Origin: an uncultured Bacteroidota bacterium
Lineage (GTDB): Bacteria > Bacteroidota > Bacteroidia > Bacteroidales > VadinHA17
Reading direction: 5' to 3'
Length of the DNA stretch: 34,826 nucleotides
NCBI GenBank assembly: GCA_903865465.1
Contig: CAIPJU010000898.1
Span: forward strand, 1-34,826
Shown here: positions 1-7,595 of the stretch, piece after piece
Numbering within the stretch: the stretch's first letter is position 1
Layout of the letters: the number at the start of each line of letters is the position of its first letter
Translations under genes and position numbers: made by a program
The notes under the pieces: model-generated
Told to the model about the DNA's origin: nothing
Seen by the model: the letters and a program-made list of their open reading frames with translations, nothing else
The model's database searches: none

Positions 1-663
1 AGCCGGTGGGGGTGAGGGCCTGAACTGCGATGCAGAATCCATAACCATGGTTTGCATAGTATTCCAGCACCACTCAACACCATCGAGATAGTCGGGAGGC
101 GTTGGTCTCCATTTACCTGTCTGATTGCTTCCAAGATATTTGGATTTTCCTCGAGACTTAAAATAACCGTCTGCACTCGCCCTTTTCAGAATTACTTTTG
201 AAACTGAATCACCAAAAGCAAGGGACCTGTTATATGCTTCTTCATCGATTGTTGATTTGAAGTCACTATAAACCGATTGTTCATAAGCCGTCAGTGAGTC
301 GACCGAAAAGACCTTCACGTTCCTGACAACATTGAAAAAGGCTTTTGTGGATGCAAGAGTAAAGTCATATTTCTTTCCGGGTTCCGGAACGGGCATCCTG
401 CCAAAGCCTTTTAACTTTTCAGCGATTGAAGGAGCACCATCTTTTTCAAACCTGATGGCCTCATAGGCCGCAAGCGATGTGTAGATATAAAGTCTGCTTG
501 CAACCGGCGGTGTAAACACATCATAAATTATAACCTGAGTGAGTTTGTCGAGGTTATTATGTACAATGTCGGCTCTGTTAATGGTTTTCGGTTTGGCATT
601 TTTGCAGCCTGGAATAATAGTTATGACAAATAATAAGGCTATAAAAAATCTTAGTTGTTTCAT
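1..663 (-). CDS. Vanadium-dependent haloperoxidase-like (PAP2 superfamily) lipoprotein, 3' part missing
   Basis: The frame is open from the ATG at 663 to the window edge (221 codons), so only the N-terminal part is present. The start gives a short hydrophobic leader with a lipobox-like IIPGC, so the product is probably a lipoprotein. Visible features typical of the Bacteroidota vanadium haloperoxidase-like family are an early VASRLYIYTSLAAYEA segment, then WRPTPPDYLDGVEWCWNTMQ and MDSASQFRPSPPPA close to the truncation. The catalytic PAP2 histidines and the vanadate-binding residues would lie beyond the edge, so activity cannot be judged. The gene begins 28 bases after the stop of the VCBS/UnbV lipoprotein gene, so the two are probably co-transcribed. 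A plain PAP2-type phosphatase is the alternative; the PPDYLDGVE block favours the haloperoxidase-like branch. Confidence 0.8.
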   Translation of the reverse strand, partial: MKQLRFFIALLFVITIIPGCKNAKPKTINRADIVHNNLDKLTQVIIYDVFTPPVASRLYIYTSLAAYEAIRFEKDGAPSIAEKLKGFGRMPVPEPGKKYDFTLASTKAFFNVVRNVKVFSVDSLTAYEQSVYSDFKSTIDEEAYNRSLAFGDSVSKVILKRASADGYFKSRGKSKYLGSNQTGKWRPTPPDYLDGVEWCWNTMQTMVMDSASQFRPSPPPA

Positions 664-691
664 ATTTCAGTTTTGAGATGAATATACTTTT

Positions 692-3600
692 CTAAAATGC
701 AATATTTCGCTTCTGCCCTTTGGCATTGGTTATGGTAACAGCCTTTACATTACTTCCTGCGGAGAATTCTCTTGCTGACTGAGAAAGAAAGGATGAACCG
801 TTGTAGAATTCCAGTTTTTGATGGCTGCCATCTTTGAATTCAATTTCCCCCGTCACTTCATCGGGTTTTAAAGAGATTAATCCGGGTTTATTCCTTGGTG
901 TGAAGAGTCTCAAAGGACCTCTGTTCTCGGAGGCAGCAATAAGGTAACCATCTTTGGAACTCTTTAATCTGACCAAAGCCTTTCCATTACCGGGAATATA
1001 AATTCCGCTCTCTTCAATTGACAAAGACTGAAATCCTCCTTTCCCATTACCCTTAAGCAGGAGTCCGTTCAGGGCATCGTATCTTCCCGATAAAACGTCG
1101 GTGCTGAAATCATTGGTATTAATTAAAAGATCGAGGTTTCCGTCGCCATCAAAGTCATCGGCAATCATACCGTTCAATGCTGAGAACTGTGCCTGCGATG
1201 GAAGGGCAATCATCGTAAATTTCCCATTACCGTCATTCCTGAACAGACACGATCTCATATCGGTTGCCTTCAGCACATGAGCCTTCTTCAGCTGGGCTTC
1301 GGTGAAGAGGTTATCGATAGTAGATGTTGCATATGATTTATAATTCTGAAATCGCGATCGCATCGAAATCATCTGTTTTACTGCATCATCCCTTCCGAAA
1401 ACGGGAAAGTTTCTTTTTGTGCTATCTTTCTGGCTCGTAGGGAGGTAGAGCGCAGGAAAAGCATCATAGCTTCCGTTGTTGTCGAAATCGGCTGAATAAA
1501 TTGAAGCGGGGTATTTTGTACTCGCCCGGTAATAGGAGTTAAGACCTAAGTTCCCGACAATGTAATCTATATCGCCATCATTATCAAAATCTCCTGGAGA
1601 GATGCTATTCCACCAGCCAGTATGGGTTTCCGTACCGGTCTCCTTCGTTACATTTTTAAATTTACCATTATCATTTTCAAGGAAGGTAAGCGGCATCCAT
1701 TCCCCTGCAAGTATTAGGTCGGGCCATCCGTCATTGTTGAAGTCGGTGAACAGAGCGTCACAAATCATTCCCGCATTTATAAGGTCAGGTGCGATTTCTT
1801 TTGTGACGTCAGTGAATTTAATCTTTCCATTTTGAGAGTCATTCCGGTAGATAAAGCTTGAAACCGGCAGCGGGTAGTTCCATGGGTCAACCCTTCCCGA
1901 AATAAACAGATCGAGATCGCCGTCCTTGTCGTAATCGATGGCTCTCACGCACGCCTTGCTGGTGAAGTTCTTCGGGAGCAGATCAGAAGCTTCCGTGAAA
2001 TTTCCTTTTCCGTCGTTCAGATAGAAATGGTCGCTATAGGCTTTGGAATTATGCTCATTTTCAAATCCACCCGAGAGTATTATAAGATCCAGGTCATTAT
2101 CGCCATCTGCGTCGAAGAGCAGGATTCCCATGTCATCCCATGTTTTGGCAGAGAGATCAGCACTTGTCAGAAGTGCTCTCTGACTGAACTTCCCATCGGG
2201 TGTCTGAAGAAAAATCTGTGCAGAATTGCCCGAAGATCCTCCTGCGATGAAATCATCAAGACCATCGCCATTAATATCCCCGGCAGCCAGAGCCGGTCCG
2301 TATTCCGAAAATTTGTGAGGCAGCAGCTTTTCTATATTGAAATCTACGAAATCTGCCTGTTGATGTTTATAATTTATTCCAAACGTGCTTGTTATGTTTT
2401 TGAAAAGGGCTATTTCAGGCTCACTGGTTTTCTGGGGCCTGCCCTGAGCTGATGCCTCATTTATGCTGGCCGTAATAACCTGGTTTGCCTTGATATTTTT
2501 GAAAACCTGCTTATTTCCCTTCTGCCATTTTATTACGATGGAATCAGCGGAAGTAATAGTGCCAAGGCCAAAATGAGCAAGGTTTTCGGATGTTGAAATA
2601 TAACCCCGGTAGGGAGAATCTTCCCAAAGCTGTCTTCTTCCGCCGCCGTAAAAGATTTCCACTATGGTGCCAAGACCGTTGATATTAAGGGAATCACCAT
2701 GAAGTTTTACTTCAATGTAATTGCTGCCTAAGGGTTTTTTTTCTCTTGAATTATTCCTGTATACCGAGGCTTCATCGTTTATGTTGTTGATAACCAGGTC
2801 AAGGTCTCCGTCATTATCAAGGTCGGCCCAGGCGGCTCCGTTGCTGAAGCTTGGTGCAGATAAACCCCACTTATCCGACATATCCGTGAAAGTCAGATTG
2901 CCATTATTCCTGTAGATATAATTGTGGAGTTTTACTTCGGGGATTTGTTTAAGGATTTCAGCTTTCGGAGTTGTTAGCCATGCTTTATTTCTGAACATGC
3001 CGAAATCGCGGTCGGTAATGTCCCTCGGAAAACCGTTGCCTATAAAGAGATCCTTGTATCCGTCATTATCGAAATCGGCCAGAAGTGAAGTCCAGCTCCA
3101 GTCTGTTCCCTCGATGCCGGCAAAGTAAGATATGTCGCTGAATACCGGATGGTACGAAGAGTCAGCTCCGGGGGCAACTCCCTGGTTTAGCTGGAGAGTA
3201 TTCCTGGTATATTGGTAAACATATCCAAACTGGTCAGAGTTTTGATAAAACTGGTAGCTTGCCGGCAGAAGCATCATCTTTTTTCGGTAGTTATCCCCCG
3301 GATTCATGTCGAGAGTTATGAAATCCTGCAGACCGTCATTATTAATATCCCCAACATCATTGCCCATGGCGCTGCTTGAGCTGTGTTTGAAATATGAAGA
3401 GAGCTTTTCGGAAAAGGTACCGTTATGGTTATTAATCCAGAGGAGGTCGCAGGAAAGGAAGTCGTTGCTGACGTAGATATCTTTCCAGCCATCATTATTT
3501 ATATCGGTGATTGTTGCCTGGTTCCCATAACCTTCGGTCTGAATTCCTGCCTCTTTTGAGACATCGGTGAAAACAGGATGACCCAAAGAGTTATTCCAGT

Positions 3601-4300
3601 CGTTACGGTAAAGCTTTCCTGTGCTTGGGCTTTCACCGTTCTTTAGTACCGGACGGAAAATATAGGGTGAGTTACGATCGATTATTTCGTTAACAGTAAG
3701 ATACATATCGAGATCACCATCGTTATCATAATCAAAAAATGCTGCCTGGGTTGAATGTGAATTATCGTCGAGGCCATACTCCGCTGCCTTATCCTTAAAT
3801 ACCGGTATGTTATTTTTGTCAGCTCCCTGATTAATATAAAGAATATTCTTCCTCATTAGGGGATTGCTCTTTATTGTGGCCGAGAGATAAATATCGGGCC
3901 GGCCGTCATTATTTATATCAACCACTGCAACTCCGCGGCACCATTTACCCTCGCCTCCCACACCTGCCATATCGGTCACATCCATGAAGGTAAAGTTTCC
4001 CTTGTTCAGATACAATTTAGATGAGCCCAGACTCGAGGTAAAGAAGATATCCTGCAGACCATCGTTATTGAAATCACCTATCCCAACGCCGCCTCCGTTA
4101 AATATATTACCATTATCGAGCTGGTTTATGGTATCATTTTCAACTATGGTATTGGAAAAATGGATTCCGGAATGGGAGGATTTTATCTGTTCAAGCAGAG
4201 CCGTTTTATGACTACAGGAAGCAGAAATCAAAATAAGTAACAGTAGGGTAATGAATTTTAGTCTCCTGGAAGAAGTTAACAAGTTCATCGACTTACTCAT
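692..4300 (-). CDS. FG-GAP/VCBS repeat lipoprotein with UnbV (ASPIC) domain
   Basis: A protein of 1202 residues, using the ATG at 4300. The frame extends upstream to 4438, but that extension is unlike a signal peptide, whereas the 4300 start puts a basic, hydrophobic leader directly before the lipobox ISASC (Cys about residue 29). Residues about 65-510 carry many FG-GAP/VCBS-type repeats with calcium-binding-like loops such as DFNNDGLQD, DINNDGRPD and DYDNDGDLD. An ASPIC/UnbV domain lies at about 525-605 (LGTIVEIFYGGGRRQLWEDS, then AHFGLG). A second block of repeats follows to about 1080, then a C-terminal beta-rich segment. It is expected on the cell surface as a beta-propeller-like, Ca2+-stabilised protein. 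Substrate or partner is not evident. It precedes the haloperoxidase-like gene by 28 bases; the pairing suggests a common job. Confidence 0.88.
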   Translation of the reverse strand: MSKSMNLLTSSRRLKFITLLLLILISASCSHKTALLEQIKSSHSGIHFSNTIVENDTINQLDNGNIFNGGGVGIGDFNNDGLQDIFFTSSLGSSKLYLNKGNFTFMDVTDMAGVGGEGKWCRGVAVVDINNDGRPDIYLSATIKSNPLMRKNILYINQGADKNNIPVFKDKAAEYGLDDNSHSTQAAFFDYDNDGDLDMYLTVNEIIDRNSPYIFRPVLKNGESPSTGKLYRNDWNNSLGHPVFTDVSKEAGIQTEGYGNQATITDINNDGWKDIYVSNDFLSCDLLWINNHNGTFSEKLSSYFKHSSSSAMGNDVGDINNDGLQDFITLDMNPGDNYRKKMMLLPASYQFYQNSDQFGYVYQYTRNTLQLNQGVAPGADSSYHPVFSDISYFAGIEGTDWSWTSLLADFDNDGYKDLFIGNGFPRDITDRDFGMFRNKAWLTTPKAEILKQIPEVKLHNYIYRNNGNLTFTDMSDKWGLSAPSFSNGAAWADLDNDGDLDLVINNINDEASVYRNNSREKKPLGSNYIEVKLHGDSLNINGLGTIVEIFYGGGRRQLWEDSPYRGYISTSENLAHFGLGTITSADSIVIKWQKGNKQVFKNIKANQVITASINEASAQGRPQKTSEPEIALFKNITSTFGINYKHQQADFVDFNIEKLLPHKFSEYGPALAAGDINGDGLDDFIAGGSSGNSAQIFLQTPDGKFSQRALLTSADLSAKTWDDMGILLFDADGDNDLDLIILSGGFENEHNSKAYSDHFYLNDGKGNFTEASDLLPKNFTSKACVRAIDYDKDGDLDLFISGRVDPWNYPLPVSSFIYRNDSQNGKIKFTDVTKEIAPDLINAGMICDALFTDFNNDGWPDLILAGEWMPLTFLENDNGKFKNVTKETGTETHTGWWNSISPGDFDNDGDIDYIVGNLGLNSYYRASTKYPASIYSADFDNNGSYDAFPALYLPTSQKDSTKRNFPVFGRDDAVKQMISMRSRFQNYKSYATSTIDNLFTEAQLKKAHVLKATDMRSCLFRNDGNGKFTMIALPSQAQFSALNGMIADDFDGDGNLDLLINTNDFSTDVLSGRYDALNGLLLKGNGKGGFQSLSIEESGIYIPGNGKALVRLKSSKDGYLIAASENRGPLRLFTPRNKPGLISLKPDEVTGEIEFKDGSHQKLEFYNGSSFLSQSAREFSAGSNVKAVTITNAKGQKRNIAF

Positions 4301-4418
4301 ACAAATATCTGTTTTCGGTAAAAAGGCTAATTCGTGAATGTGAAACAGATAAAACTGGTGTTGGTTCAAATGCCGGTAATTAATTAACTTTTGATATCTC
4401 TTAGATTTTGGTTTTATT

Positions 4419-4448
4419 TTGCTCAACAGGCAAAACAAATTATCTTTG
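4419..4448 (+). promoter_or_regulatory. Bacteroidota-type promoter for the Rossmann-protein gene
   Basis: A TATCTTTG box (4441-4448) fits the Bacteroidota -7 consensus TAnnTTTG, and TTTG (4419-4422) lies 18 bases upstream as a -33-like element. The first start codon downstream on this strand is at 4517, giving an untranslated leader of about 60 bases. Confidence 0.6.
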
Positions 4449-4463
4449 AATGTGTTTCTGTTC

Positions 4464-4483
4464 CTGTCGGTACATTTCGACAG
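4464..4483 (+). other. Small hairpin in the 5' leader
   Basis: CTGTCG (4464-4469) and CGACAG (4478-4483) form a perfect 6-bp stem with an 8-base loop. It sits between the candidate promoter and the start at 4517. It could be an operator half-site pair or an RNA hairpin; chance occurrence is possible. Confidence 0.3.
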
Positions 4484-4516
4484 ATTTGGTCAATACGAAT
4501 TTATCAGAATTCAGGA

Positions 4517-5179
4517 ATGAAAATCAATGTAATTATCACAGGAACTACAGGAATGGTGGGAGAGGGCGTCCTCATCGAGGCTCTGTCGCATCCTGAAGTG
4601 GAAAAGGTTCTGGTTGTCAACAGGAAACCATGTGGTGTTTCGCACCCCAAATTAAAGGAAGTTATACATAATGACTTTTTCGATATCGCTCCTATTGCAG
4701 ATCAGTTAAAGGGGTATAACTCATGTTTTTTCTGCCTTGGAGTTACCTCCGTGGGGATTGATAAGTTTGAATACTACAGGTTAACATATACATTGACAAT
4801 GCATTTTGCCGGTGTGCTTTCAGAAATTAATCCCGATATGATTTTCTGTTATATCTCTGGTGCAGGTACCGACAGCACTGAAAAGGGGAGGCTAAACTGG
4901 GCAAGGGTAAAGGGGAAGACAGAAAACGACCTTATGAAACTTCCTTTCAAAAAGGTATTTGCATTTCGTCCGGGTTTTCTGGAACCTACAGAGGGGATGA
5001 AAAACGTACACAGTTATTATAAGAAGATGGCTTTCCTAATGCCGGTTATGAAATTTCTTATTCCTAATAAGTATTCAACCCTTAAGGATATAGGGCTGGC
5101 TATGATCGTTTCGGTAACAAGAGGTTATGAGAAGCAGATTCTTGAAGTCTCAGATATTAAGAAACTTGCAGGAGGTTAG
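4517..5179 (+). CDS. NAD(P)-binding Rossmann-fold protein (atypical SDR / epimerase-like)
   Basis: A 220-residue protein starting at the ATG that gives MKINVIITGTTGMVGEGVL. This is the N-terminal beta strand plus the glycine-rich NAD(P)-binding loop of atypical short-chain dehydrogenases (TGxxGxxG-like). The frame runs further upstream to 4391, but that part crosses the promoter and does not look like protein. A second recognisable segment is CFFCLGVTSVG (around residues 72-82), the position where such proteins contact the nicotinamide side of the cofactor. CYISGAGTDST and RVKGKTENDL follow at the usual place of the active-site Ser and Lys region, but a clear YxxxK pair is not visible. It is probably cytosolic. 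The substrate cannot be inferred. A small membrane protein follows 40 bases downstream. Confidence 0.8.
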   Translation: MKINVIITGTTGMVGEGVLIEALSHPEVEKVLVVNRKPCGVSHPKLKEVIHNDFFDIAPIADQLKGYNSCFFCLGVTSVGIDKFEYYRLTYTLTMHFAGVLSEINPDMIFCYISGAGTDSTEKGRLNWARVKGKTENDLMKLPFKKVFAFRPGFLEPTEGMKNVHSYYKKMAFLMPVMKFLIPNKYSTLKDIGLAMIVSVTRGYEKQILEVSDIKKLAGG

Positions 5180-5219
5180 AGAGCTTTTGTTTTAAAACTA
5201 TTTAATTAATATTGTTAAT

Positions 5220-5642
5220 ATGAATCCGATGTTTTTCTTAGCTGGATCAGGAATTGCCAACTCAGTGGCCGGAAAATTCAAGTCTGTTTTTAAATGGATA
5301 CTTCTGCTTGTTATTATCCTGATAGGAAGTATGTTTTACTGGAAGTATTATTTTACATACAGTGAGGGTTACAGGGCCGGCTTGCTGCAAAAGTTTTCGA
5401 AGAAGGGCTCCTTCTTTAAGACTTACGAAGGGGAACTTATCCTTAGCAGCGTATCTTCAACACGCGATGTTGCACTGGCATCCGATAAGTTCTACTTCAC
5501 TCTTACCAATAAGAAAATTGTGAGAGAACTGGATACTCTTCAGGGCGATATGGTGATTGTCCATTATAAACAGAAGAATTCATCGGCATTCTGGAGAGGC
5601 GATTCGGAATATCTGGTCGACAGTGTAAAGGTGAAGAGGTGA
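5220..5642 (+). CDS. Conserved small single-pass membrane protein of unknown function
   Basis: A 140-residue protein with one transmembrane segment at about residues 20-43 (FKWILLLVIILIGSMFYW), followed by a soluble domain with KKGSFFKTYEGELILSSVSS and a C-terminal YLVDSVKVKR. I recognise this layout from small Bacteroidota proteins that some databases label '6-phosphogluconate dehydrogenase'. That label seems wrong: no Rossmann loop or sugar-acid motif is visible. The N-terminal 20 residues are unusual for the family and the true start could be slightly later. It lies 40 bases after the Rossmann-protein gene on the same strand and may share its transcript. Function unknown. Confidence 0.75.
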   Translation: MNPMFFLAGSGIANSVAGKFKSVFKWILLLVIILIGSMFYWKYYFTYSEGYRAGLLQKFSKKGSFFKTYEGELILSSVSSTRDVALASDKFYFTLTNKKIVRELDTLQGDMVIVHYKQKNSSAFWRGDSEYLVDSVKVKR

Positions 5643-5676
5643 AAACCTGGATTCTTAGGTGTTTAAAGGATTGTTT

Positions 5677-5716
5677 CACAGAGAGAAGCAGAGATTCACG
5701 GAGTAACACGGAGATA
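5677..5716. repeat. 10-bp-periodic C(A/G)GAG intergenic repeat
   Basis: Four units of CAGAG or CGGAG start at 5679, 5689, 5699 and 5709, exactly 10 bases apart, with CA or a related dinucleotide before most of them. The block lies between two convergent genes (stops at 5642 and 5733). Related blocks occur at 11840-11873 and, inverted, at 28931-28966. Confidence 0.6.
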
Positions 5717-5732
5717 AAATCTGATTAGCTTT

Positions 5733-6440
5733 TTACTTGTGTTGGTTTAGTTTATACCAGAACAGGGCGACATCGGAATAACAGTAATTCTCTGTTTTAA
5801 AGAGTTTGGCGTTAAAATACTTCTTGGGCTCCATTGCTAAAATGGATTCTTTATCACCTTTTATTCCGTAATTGTAGGCTGTAGCCAGAAACCTTACCTT
5901 TTCCTCTTCGTCCATATAGCTTATTCCATATTTTTTTTCACAAAGGAGAATAAAAGCAACAAGGTATTTCATCTCCCGGGCTGGATCTTCTAATCCGGCA
6001 ACTATATCTTTTCTGAAATCACTTACATCGGAGAATGAAGAGGGATCCCTGAAAGATCCCCGGTCCCTTCTGCTCATTCCCCGGGGCAGCTGCTTTCGTA
6101 AATTCTCAGCGAAGGATGGTTTAATCTGAAATACACCCACCGAGAAGTCAGCGTAGGTATCTCCTAGGTTTATATAGAGGGTCTTCAGCAAGCTAACCTC
6201 CATCTTCTCCCTAAGAGCTGAATACCTGATAAGCTCCGGGAAGATAACAGCTACGGCAACAGGATAGGATATATGGTTTCTTTCTGTAATGACCTTCATC
6301 CATTCCCGGTTATCCTTTTCAAAGCTTATTGCTTTATCCCAGTTATCACCGAAAATCTTAATGAAGTCGATGGTCTGCGAAAAGCCCTGGTTCAGAATAT
6401 CAGCAGCTAAAAGGAGAAAGGTTATTATTAGTTTATTCAC
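5733..6440 (-). CDS. Exported lysozyme/transglycosylase-like protein
   Basis: A 235-residue protein with an N-terminal signal peptide (MNKLIITFLLLAADILNQGFSQ). Several blocks resemble the lysozyme-like (SLT/goose-lysozyme) fold: AVAVIFPELIRYSA (candidate catalytic Glu in FPE, about residue 69), ADFSVGVFQIKPSFAENL (the GVFQI block), and LATAYNYG near the C-terminus (the AYN block). That order, Glu then GxFQI then AYN, is the order seen in lytic transglycosylases, and the length fits a single-domain enzyme. No peptidoglycan-binding domain is seen. The likely place of action is the periplasm. The start lies four bases after the stop of the preceding gene, so the pair is translationally close and surely one operon. 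Assignment rests on short motifs, so enzymatic activity is inferred. Confidence 0.62.
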   Translation of the reverse strand: MNKLIITFLLLAADILNQGFSQTIDFIKIFGDNWDKAISFEKDNREWMKVITERNHISYPVAVAVIFPELIRYSALREKMEVSLLKTLYINLGDTYADFSVGVFQIKPSFAENLRKQLPRGMSRRDRGSFRDPSSFSDVSDFRKDIVAGLEDPAREMKYLVAFILLCEKKYGISYMDEEEKVRFLATAYNYGIKGDKESILAMEPKKYFNAKLFKTENYCYSDVALFWYKLNQHK

Positions 6441-6444
6441 TTAA

Positions 6445-7518
6445 TCAGAACGGTATGCGGCATTGCATGATGGCATTCCGTTTTGGTGAGTAATACATGT
6501 AGGCCAGGTAAATATTCTCTCCCGCCTTGACAAGATGCGGGTTAAAGAGCTCACTCATCGTCTTGTCGTCGCTGAAAACCAGATTTCCATAGTTGTATAT
6601 GGCATACTTTGTGTTAGAAGCGTTGACGAAAAGACTCTGGGCTCCAATGAATTCAGGTTTCAGTGTAATAAGAATTTCTCCCTGGAGGTCCACTACCTTA
6701 TTGTAGGAATTCAGTAGGATTTCATCATATTTAATCGAGTTGTTCAGGTTGCCCTGAGTTGTCGATGGATTAACCGCAGCATTGGGGATATTAGTCACAA
6801 GTTTTGGTAACATACCCTGGGCGCCGCCTCCCTGTATCATTTTGTGTTGCATTTGTTGAGAAAATTTCATGGCAAGATCCATCTTCTCCTGGTCGGTCTT
6901 TGCATTTTTCATTGCCTCTTCCATCTTCTTCCCGTCGTCAGCAGTGTTAATGACATTTTCAATCACCTTTGCAGCAAATTTGTCCTTTGCCTTTGAAACC
7001 GAAAAGTCATTTATCTGTCCATAAGGACCATAACTCTTTCCTCCGAATGTAATAAGGTACTTCTCCCCTGAACGGGCGATGTAGGGTTTAAACTTCTGAA
7101 TAAAGTAATCAGTATTTGCTTTGTCATCAGATGGGACATCGAATTTTGCAAGAGCTGGATCACCTTCGTGCAGTGGCCCCTTTGTAAGCCCTTCATTTAT
7201 AATATAGTATTCATTGGTGGTCTGATCTTTTGCCAGTATACTGCCGTCATCCGCGACACTGAGAGTAAGTTCCTTGAAGTCGAGCTTCAGGGAACCTCCA
7301 AGATCAAGGACAAGTTCAGCCTGTTCGCAGGCACATGCAGGATCGGGTTTCACCTCCGATTTGCCTGCCTGACTTACAGCCGGATTGTTGTCAGTTTTTC
7401 CTGTTACCTCTTTTGTTACTGATTTAGCAGCTTTTTTCAGGAAGCCGCCAATCTGCCCATAGGAAAGATTAGTATACAATAAGATAAGAGCCAGTGATAA
7501 AAAAAGTGACTTTTTCAT
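6445..7518 (-). CDS. Secreted protein of unknown function
   Basis: A 357-residue protein. I chose the ATG at 7518 because it begins a normal signal peptide (MKKSLFLSLALILLYTNLSYG); the frame opens at 7539. After the leader comes a Lys-rich stretch with GGFLKKAAKSVTKEV, then a possible cysteine pair in PACACEQAE. Several beta-rich segments follow, with TKGPLHEG, GKSYGPYGQINDFSVSKAKD and VFSDDKTMSEL, which look like weak repeats of a propeller-type secreted protein. A short charged helix (about 195-225, KKMEEAMKNAKTDQEKMD) divides the beta-rich halves. I do not recognise the family. It is the middle gene of a three-gene minus-strand group: 77 bases behind the outer-membrane barrel gene and four bases before the lysozyme-like gene. 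Confidence 0.78.
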   Translation of the reverse strand: MKKSLFLSLALILLYTNLSYGQIGGFLKKAAKSVTKEVTGKTDNNPAVSQAGKSEVKPDPACACEQAELVLDLGGSLKLDFKELTLSVADDGSILAKDQTTNEYYIINEGLTKGPLHEGDPALAKFDVPSDDKANTDYFIQKFKPYIARSGEKYLITFGGKSYGPYGQINDFSVSKAKDKFAAKVIENVINTADDGKKMEEAMKNAKTDQEKMDLAMKFSQQMQHKMIQGGGAQGMLPKLVTNIPNAAVNPSTTQGNLNNSIKYDEILLNSYNKVVDLQGEILITLKPEFIGAQSLFVNASNTKYAIYNYGNLVFSDDKTMSELFNPHLVKAGENIYLAYMYYSPKRNAIMQCRIPF

Positions 7519-7595
7519 AATTTCAGATTTCAGGTTCAATTTTAAAATTAAACATAAAATCCGGAACTAATGTTTTCGAGAAGCCTGAAATTTAA

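Noticed and set aside
2027..2452. 141-codon plus-strand open frame inside the VCBS gene
   Set aside because: A shadow of the minus-strand repeats; no start context, no domain, and composition follows the opposite strand's DxDxDG codons.
4391..4516. N-terminal extension of the Rossmann-protein frame
   Set aside because: It passes through a good -33/-7 promoter and a hairpin, and the cofactor-binding strand expected at the N-terminus begins exactly at the ATG at 4517.
5220..5642. 6-phosphogluconate dehydrogenase, the label sometimes given to similar small proteins
   Set aside because: Only 140 residues with a membrane segment and no NADP-binding loop or substrate motif.
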